A stretch of DNA of 16,327 bases from Candidatus Peregrinibacteria bacterium (GTDB lineage Bacteria; Patescibacteriota; Gracilibacteria; Peribacterales; Peribacteraceae). Positions 12,106-16,327 of this stretch are shown here, piece after piece. The notes beneath the pieces are model-generated. The model worked only from the letters and a program-made list of their open reading frames with translations, had not been told where the DNA came from and did not search any database. Position 1 is the stretch's first letter. Each line of letters begins with the position of its first letter. Where the stretch lies: contig JABJGX010000032.1 in assembly GCA_018662075.1 (NCBI GenBank), positions 1 to 16,327 of the forward strand. The letters run 5' to 3'. The translations under genes and the position numbers were made by a program.

Positions 12106-15100
12106 TTAAGCCTCAGAAACAATCTGATGCATTATCCAACGATGATCTGTAACCATTGGAGCAATATCCCAACCCAATTTTTCTATTTTAGACGCATATC
12201 CTTTTGATGCTCCCTCTTCACTTAATTTGATCGGATCAGCACCTTGAATTTCGGCCTTTAAATTACTCACTGCCCTTTCTAGCTTTTCTACACTTGGCTC
12301 CTCCATAGCCAATAACTCATTTGTATCCTTATCTAACTGAGCACGTACCCTCTTGTATAAAGCATATCGAGCAACTGCTGCTCCTTCATCCTCATTCCAA
12401 GGCATCCACGCATAATCAGCTTCAAGAATCCTTCGCTCTGTACGAGGCAGTTGGTGACGAGCACCCATTAGAATCTCTTTTTGAATCATAAGACGTCTCT
12501 GAATCTTTAATGTTGGATTTTCTTTCGAAAGCTCACGTAAGATGTTGCTCTGAACCAGAGTCATTTGCTTCTTTTGCTGTCCATATTCATAAATAACACT
12601 CAAGCGCATCACTCCATTTTTGCTATCGGTATCGCCTTTAAACGAAGCGTAGTCTGCAATGTCAAACTCATGGTCAACCAGCTTACCTTCATCGTTAGCA
12701 AGAGAGACAGTAATCATTTGAGATGAACCACTTTCTTTTAACTGCTTTGATAGAGTCATAAGCTCTGCATGAGTATGTGCATTGTCATATACAAGTGACA
12801 ATGTTGGACCTGCCTGGTTTTCCGTTTGCTCCATCACATAGAAATTCTGATACTTTTGAAATTCTGCAAAACGTTTTTTATATTCTGATTGAAATTCTCC
12901 TTGTTGCTGAGGTAAATCTGTCATATGAGACAGATATGATTTTGTGATCATCTCTCGCTTATTAAGGTTTGCGCCTTCAATACGATCCCAGTTTTCCTTT
13001 TCCCATTTTGCATACTCATCAGTACCCAAGCTGGTCAACCATTTAGCATAATTTTCTGCGCGTGTTCCACTGGCAGATCCTTCCCAGTAGCCATGTTGAC
13101 CAGGGGCAACATTTTGCAATTCTTTCATAAGATCTCCAGGAGTATGCTTTCTCCAGTCTGATTCGTCTTTAAGCCAGCCTTCTGATACAGAATTTATTTG
13201 ATCAGCAGAATATGCTCCTGCACCTATTGCAACGAAAGCAATAGGAAACAAGGCAGCTGAAGTTACCGCTCCAGTTGCTGCTGCAGTACCTGGCAATGCA
13301 ATAGAACCAGCTGCAAAACTTCCCGTAGTGGTAGTACTCATCCATGTTGCTGCTAATGCAGTACCTGTTAATCCTCTTTGGAGATACACAGCATCTTGTG
13401 CCTTATAAAACTCCTTCAACGATTCATTGTCTGTACCCTTAATACGAGCTTGGTTTGCATTGATTTCATACATTGCAATTGCAGCATCAAGCCCTACAAG
13501 TGCCTTGCCTCCAACTCGCATTAATGGCAGAACCTTAGTCCCGACTATTGCTAAATATTTCACTCCTGAAACACCAGTAGTTTTTACTGCATTAAACAAC
13601 ATCAACATTCCATTTTTCGAGCCTGCAAAAGCCTGAGCAAGTTGCGGAGACATCCTTATCTGCTTTAATGCATTTATAAGTACATCTTTAGTAACACCAA
13701 GCTTTGCAGCTGCTGTTGCCCAGTGTGGACTTGCCATAATAATACGCGTTGCAGCTGGAATTTTCTTTACGACATCAATAGCTCCGCCAATAGGTTTACC
13801 AACTGTCGTACGGAACCCTCTTTGTATAATTCCCATATACTTTACCTTTCCTCCTGCACCTCTAATAACATCATCAATATCATCCAAAGCCTTACCGACA
13901 CGTACTTCATCCATATTTGCAATTGTAACTTCCATGCTAAATGTATTATCAAGTTGAGAAAGAGCTGCATTAGCACTTATTCTAATCTGACTAGCAACAT
14001 TTGCTGGAACATTATGATACTTTGCAATATCTTTAGCAGAGATTGAAGCAAGGCGATCCAATCTTCCCACCTTCATCATTTTACGAATGTCTGTCGCAGC
14101 CTCTGATATTTTTCCTGCACGGAAATTCTCTTTCCCAATAGGAGAATATAGTTTAACGCTACGTACTTCATGTGCTCTAGTTTGAATCAAACCTGCTACC
14201 TTTTTACTAACACCAAAGCGATTCATAATTCTATTATGACTATATCGATCTAACCGAGACAATAAATAACGTTGCCGTCGCTGAAAGAGGCGAACAGGCA
14301 GATTCGTAAGTCCAGCTTTACGCTCCGCAATGAATCCAGAAAGAGCTAAAACCGCTAAACCTTCTTTTGTGGATGCAAATCCCTTAAAACTATCCCATGC
14401 CTTTCCCGTTTTATTGGCTATTTCTCGCCTCACCATACGAATAACTTTCTCCTCTTTTGGAGATAATTCTTCCAAACCCATAGAATATCCAACAACTTCT
14501 CCCGTAGCATGAGATGCCATATCTGATGCCATGTTAGTACTGAATCGAGTAAACAATTCCACTTCACCATATTTAGAAAGAAGATGTAAAATTTTAATGC
14601 GCATTCCAGTAACATTTCCTCCATCTTTATTGCGCAAATAAAATAATTGCAATGCATCCCGCATCCATAACTTCTGCTTAATAATGTCATCAACAACAGA
14701 AATAATTTCCTCGTCTCCATGACACACATCTCCAAAGAATTCATCATTTTCTAAAGGCGGATACTCTAATACTTCAGTCGCAATATTCTTCAATAAATTT
14801 TGTTCTTCTGGCCTCAGACCCTCTACTGAAAGCCCCGAGCTGGCAACAACAGCTAAGCGCTGATTACTACTCGATATTGCATTTGATACATTTTCAATAC
14901 GTATACGACTACGGTCCTTTTCAGGAACCCTAGTAAGCAACAGGGCAAATTCACTCAATCCTACCTCTTTCATAGAATCGTATGCCTTTGAAAGCATTTC
15001 TTTTAGTTGATTCGGATTAAAAAGTGTTTCAGTTTTAATCATTGAAGGAACCACTGAGACAAAATCTGCTACAGCGCGAACCGGACTCGAAGCAACAATA

Positions 15101-16293
15101 TCAAATACCTGATCGAACGTAAGGTCATCAAATTGTGCAGGAACTCCAGCAGACCCATCAGATGATTTTAAAAGCTCGTAATACTCTAAAACATCGTCAC
15201 GATTATTATCGACATAATATTTCGCAATAACGCACGCATTCAAAATACTTTTCTTTTGTTCATCACTCAAAGAGTCTAATTCATTCCCATACAAAGACTT
15301 CATCAGTTCTGGAGAAGTCCTTGTTGAAATAGTACCTGCGGTAACTACATTAACACTCACGCGATTCATTACATCTGCAAGGTCTTCTTTTTGGTTTTTA
15401 GCAAAAATATCTATACCAATCTTATCTGCTTCATCACCATACAAACGAAGTATCGCTGGGGAAGCCCCCGAATATAATGTCTGCCTAATAAATTCTGGTG
15501 CAGCCTCTTTCTTCTCTTTCTTTTTTGTCTTCTCTGTATCTGGACTGAGTCCCAATGCTTCTTTTGCCTTCTTTTTTGCTTCATCAATTTTTTCTAAAGA
15601 TTCCTCTTTGATTCTTTTTGCCATTCCCTTCAGATCACCAACTTCCTTATACAGCTCGTAAGCCTTATAACTTCCGAATGCTAATGCGCCAATACCAAGT
15701 CCGATAGCAAGCTTTTTAAAGAACCCGCCTTTCGACTTCTTCGCCTCTGCCTTTGCAACTTCTACAGACTTCTTCCCTCGCTTAAATAGCCACTTTCCAG
15801 CCTGATAAAGAGCGAATGCAGCAGCGACTCCTGTCACTGCACTAACACCTATCTTCTGACCTCGGGACATATGCTTTGTCCATTCCGGAGGCAACATGAC
15901 ATCTGCCATTTTTTCCATCTTATTTCCAACACCTTTTACATTATCAACACTTGGTAAAATACCAGCCTTCATCACCTCTTTTTCAGGGGCCTTCACCTTC
16001 TCGGCTTCTGCTGATAACAGCTGTTGCATAGCATCTGTTTCCACCTTCAATGCCTCAAGTCCTACATTCGTATTACGAGTAATAAGACCCTCTAGGTTTG
16101 TAGAGATCTGTGCTCGAACCTTCTCATCCAGTGCTCTAAAACTTTCTCGAAAACGACTAAGGAACTCACCCTTCTCCTCCCCAGCCTCTTTAAGGTTATC
16201 AATAACCTCTTTCGCTGCCTGCATAGGTGCACGACGCAACGATTCGAGAGTACTGTCTGCAAGCCGAGCGTTTTTATTTGGTAGAGGTGCCAT
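12106..16293 (-). CDS. Giant membrane-associated protein of unknown function
   Basis: 1395 residues; no family recognised. Visible layout: 1-145 charged and helical, Lys/Glu-rich; two hydrophobic segments at about 148-165 and 194-208, separated by a Lys-rich stretch; a basic/acidic linker (225-265, with a KTKKKEKKE run); a long soluble helical region (about 270-830); a Lys/Gly-rich amphipathic region (about 830-945); a Gly/Ala/Thr-rich hydrophobic block (about 975-1030), probably a membrane hairpin; then a polar, Trp-rich C-terminal part (1037-1395). No signal peptide, cysteine cluster, Walker motif or nuclease motif. The soluble region has helical-repeat character (for example SSPVRAVADFVSVVPS, SEFALLLTRVPEKDRSRI), perhaps a scaffold. 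It leads the operon with the nuclease, DivPAP and ProS. Upstream, only 34 bp are visible: A/T-rich with TATATA at 16312-16317, a possible -10. No Shine-Dalgarno. Confidence 0.8.
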   Translation of the reverse strand: MAPLPNKNARLADSTLESLRRAPMQAAKEVIDNLKEAGEEKGEFLSRFRESFRALDEKVRAQISTNLEGLITRNTNVGLEALKVETDAMQQLLSAEAEKVKAPEKEVMKAGILPSVDNVKGVGNKMEKMADVMLPPEWTKHMSRGQKIGVSAVTGVAAAFALYQAGKWLFKRGKKSVEVAKAEAKKSKGGFFKKLAIGLGIGALAFGSYKAYELYKEVGDLKGMAKRIKEESLEKIDEAKKKAKEALGLSPDTEKTKKKEKKEAAPEFIRQTLYSGASPAILRLYGDEADKIGIDIFAKNQKEDLADVMNRVSVNVVTAGTISTRTSPELMKSLYGNELDSLSDEQKKSILNACVIAKYYVDNNRDDVLEYYELLKSSDGSAGVPAQFDDLTFDQVFDIVASSPVRAVADFVSVVPSMIKTETLFNPNQLKEMLSKAYDSMKEVGLSEFALLLTRVPEKDRSRIRIENVSNAISSSNQRLAVVASSGLSVEGLRPEEQNLLKNIATEVLEYPPLENDEFFGDVCHGDEEIISVVDDIIKQKLWMRDALQLFYLRNKDGGNVTGMRIKILHLLSKYGEVELFTRFSTNMASDMASHATGEVVGYSMGLEELSPKEEKVIRMVRREIANKTGKAWDSFKGFASTKEGLAVLALSGFIAERKAGLTNLPVRLFQRRQRYLLSRLDRYSHNRIMNRFGVSKKVAGLIQTRAHEVRSVKLYSPIGKENFRAGKISEAATDIRKMMKVGRLDRLASISAKDIAKYHNVPANVASQIRISANAALSQLDNTFSMEVTIANMDEVRVGKALDDIDDVIRGAGGKVKYMGIIQRGFRTTVGKPIGGAIDVVKKIPAATRIIMASPHWATAAAKLGVTKDVLINALKQIRMSPQLAQAFAGSKNGMLMLFNAVKTTGVSGVKYLAIVGTKVLPLMRVGGKALVGLDAAIAMYEINANQARIKGTDNESLKEFYKAQDAVYLQRGLTGTALAATWMSTTTTGSFAAGSIALPGTAAATGAVTSAALFPIAFVAIGAGAYSADQINSVSEGWLKDESDWRKHTPGDLMKELQNVAPGQHGYWEGSASGTRAENYAKWLTSLGTDEYAKWEKENWDRIEGANLNKREMITKSYLSHMTDLPQQQGEFQSEYKKRFAEFQKYQNFYVMEQTENQAGPTLSLVYDNAHTHAELMTLSKQLKESGSSQMITVSLANDEGKLVDHEFDIADYASFKGDTDSKNGVMRLSVIYEYGQQKKQMTLVQSNILRELSKENPTLKIQRRLMIQKEILMGARHQLPRTERRILEADYAWMPWNEDEGAAVARYALYKRVRAQLDKDTNELLAMEEPSVEKLERAVSNLKAEIQGADPIKLSEEGASKGYASKIEKLGWDIAPMVTDHRWIMHQIVSEA

Positions 16294-16327
16294 AAATGAA
16301 ATGTGTGTATGTATATATTTTTATCTC

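Noticed and set aside
13723..14046. A 107-codon plus-strand frame opposite the giant gene, rich in Cys, Asn and Ser
   Set aside because: Its composition is that of a complement shadow; no start signal or motif. The minus-strand frame is continuous through the region.
1..16327. TGA read as glycine (genetic code 25)
   Set aside because: No gene contains an in-frame TGA, and conserved glycines are all GGN, so there is no positive evidence of reassignment in this window.

Overview
The window is dense, mostly minus-strand bacterial DNA of moderate G+C: eleven complete protein genes and one cut by the left edge. No tRNA, rRNA, CRISPR array, insertion sequence or prophage is visible. It looks like a chromosomal segment of a small-genome bacterium, most likely a Patescibacteria/CPR lineage (inference, low to moderate confidence). 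The grounds are a short prolyl-tRNA synthetase without editing domain, a 1395-residue protein of no recognisable family, short intergenic gaps, no Shine-Dalgarno motif before any of the twelve starts, and a stop-codon set of TAA (6) and TAG (5) without TGA.

Layout. 1-1674 (-): CTP synthase, lacking only its last residues. 1819-3060 (+): LOG/PpnN-like nucleotide phosphoribohydrolase. 3053-4042 and 4067-5683 (-): a two-gene unit of an IMPDH-family enzyme resembling GuaB1 (the CBS-containing GMP reductase of mycobacteria) followed by a phosphoribosyltransferase-fold protein; it meets the LOG gene tail to tail with an 8-bp overlap. 5769-7856 (-): membrane pyrophosphatase of the K+-dependent type, closed by a strong intrinsic terminator. 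7990-8508 (-): small secreted protein of unknown function, also followed by a strong terminator. 8619-9074 (-): YtxH-like protein with a histone H1-like lysine/alanine tail. 9179-9562 (+): small acidic helical protein. 9563-16293 (-): an apparent four-gene operon transcribed from right to left, giant membrane-associated protein, stand-alone RecB/Cas4-like nuclease, DivPAP (DUF212) phosphatase-like membrane protein, ProRS.

How the genes may fit together (inference). Genes 1-5 form a nucleotide theme: CTP synthesis, NMP-to-base cleavage, base or nucleotide phosphoribosyl transfer, GMP/IMP interconversion, and pyrophosphate removal coupled to ion pumping. This would suit an organism that scavenges nucleotides. 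The giant protein, nuclease and DivPAP together are the best candidate here for an undescribed membrane-associated machine that handles nucleic acid or envelope material; ProRS may simply be a co-transcribed housekeeping gene.

Expression signals are the other notable theme. Three genes (1819, 5683, 9179) share one promoter geometry: -35, 17 (or 16) bp, -10, then exactly 9 nt to the ATG, which implies leaderless mRNAs. By contrast, all four operon-internal starts carry ACTCT within 0-6 nt of the ATG, and none of the eight first genes does.
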